Assembly (NCBI GenBank): GCA_945910715.1
Contig: CAMDZU010000124.1
Coordinates: 1-5,113, forward strand
Direction: 5' to 3'
Origin: an uncultured Clostridia bacterium
Lineage (GTDB): Bacteria > Bacillota > Clostridia > Oscillospirales > Ruminococcaceae
DNA length: 5,113 nucleotides
This document shows positions 4,994-5,113 of the stretch, one piece after another. The notes beneath the pieces are model-generated. The model made no database searches and was not told where the DNA came from. It saw nothing but the letters and a program-made list of their open reading frames with translations. The number at the start of each line of letters is the position of its first letter. The first letter of the stretch is position 1. The position numbers were made by a program, and so were the translations under genes.

Positions 4994-5022
4994 ATTATAT
5001 ATTGCGGGTTACAAATTGTACA
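4994..5022 (-). promoter_or_regulatory. Possible housekeeping-type promoter upstream of the flagellar promoter
   Basis: On the minus strand, TGTACA (5022-5017; four of six matches to TTGACA) is followed after 17 bases by a perfect TATAAT (4999-4994). It would add a second, earlier-starting flagellin transcript. The region is A/T-rich, so a chance match is possible. Confidence 0.35.
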
Positions 5023-5033
5023 TATTGTTCTGC

Positions 5034-5050
5034 GTAACCGATGTAACCGA
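5034..5050. repeat. Short direct repeat GTAACCGA x2
   Basis: GTAACCGA occurs at 5034-5041 and again at 5043-5050, a nine-base period, just upstream of the candidate promoters. It could be a half-site pair for a regulator, or chance. Confidence 0.3.
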
Positions 5051-5074
5051 GATAATAACAAGTATTTTTCTGCG

Positions 5075-5102
5075 GTAATATAGTAAATGTTTACTGCATT
5101 AC
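5075..5102. promoter_or_regulatory. 28-bp dyad, operator-like, upstream of flagellin
   Basis: GTAAT (5075-5079) pairs with ATTAC (5098-5102) and AGTAAA (5082-5087) pairs with TTTACT (5090-5095). A two-base internal mismatch separates the arms and TG lies at the centre. The flank has no T-tract. It may be an operator for a regulator of flagellin or of a gene to the right of the window. Confidence 0.4.
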
Positions 5103-5113
5103 TATAAGAAATT

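Noticed and set aside
4878..5078. 66-residue plus-strand frame upstream of flagellin
   Set aside because: It covers the sigma-28 promoter and leader. Its start lacks a Shine-Dalgarno sequence and its composition reflects A/T-rich DNA.

Overview
The window looks like a chromosomal segment of a motile, Gram-positive gut-type Clostridia (Bacillota). I infer this from a clostridial-style flagellin with no cysteine, strong AAGGAGG-type ribosome binding sites, a SigD/FliA-type flagellar promoter, and long flagellin leader RNA of the kind known from Bacillus. The genus cannot be fixed from the sequence alone.

Layout. (1) 1-418 holds no credible gene. It is packed with short GC-rich hairpins, including a tandem array of about 65-bp units whose last degenerate copy carries the ribosome binding site of the next gene. 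(2) 419-1824 (+) is a two-gene, translationally coupled operon for a polar amino-acid ABC importer: permease, then ATPase. No substrate-binding protein is present in the window. (3) 1825-2054 is a 100-bp tandem repeat (two full copies and a partial third) that starts at the first base after the ATPase stop codon. A strong bidirectional terminator at 2149-2176 separates the convergent transcription units. (4) 2197-3030 (-) encodes a secreted, lysine-rich, cysteine-free protein of 277 residues with what look like two related Ig-like (Big2-type) domains. I do not recognise a function. (5) 3031-3178 contains a long imperfect palindrome between the two minus-strand genes. (6) 3179-4831 (-) is a 550-residue flagellin with complete D0/D1 ends and a large variable centre. 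(7) 4832-5113 is the flagellin control region: a leader of about 100 nt with hairpins and GGA motifs, a near-consensus flagellar sigma promoter, a possible second housekeeping-type promoter, and a 28-bp dyad.

How it works together. The plus-strand half is amino-acid import. The minus-strand half is cell-surface/motility: a highly expressed flagellin followed, 148 bp downstream and in the same direction, by a secreted Ig-like protein. Both minus-strand genes use GAA for almost all Glu and AAG for most Lys, as expected of abundantly made proteins, whereas the transporter genes use many GAG and GTG codons. No mobile element, CRISPR array, tRNA or rRNA was seen. The most noteworthy items are the CsrA-like flagellin leader, the unassigned secreted two-domain protein, and the hairpin repeat arrays that bracket the transporter operon.
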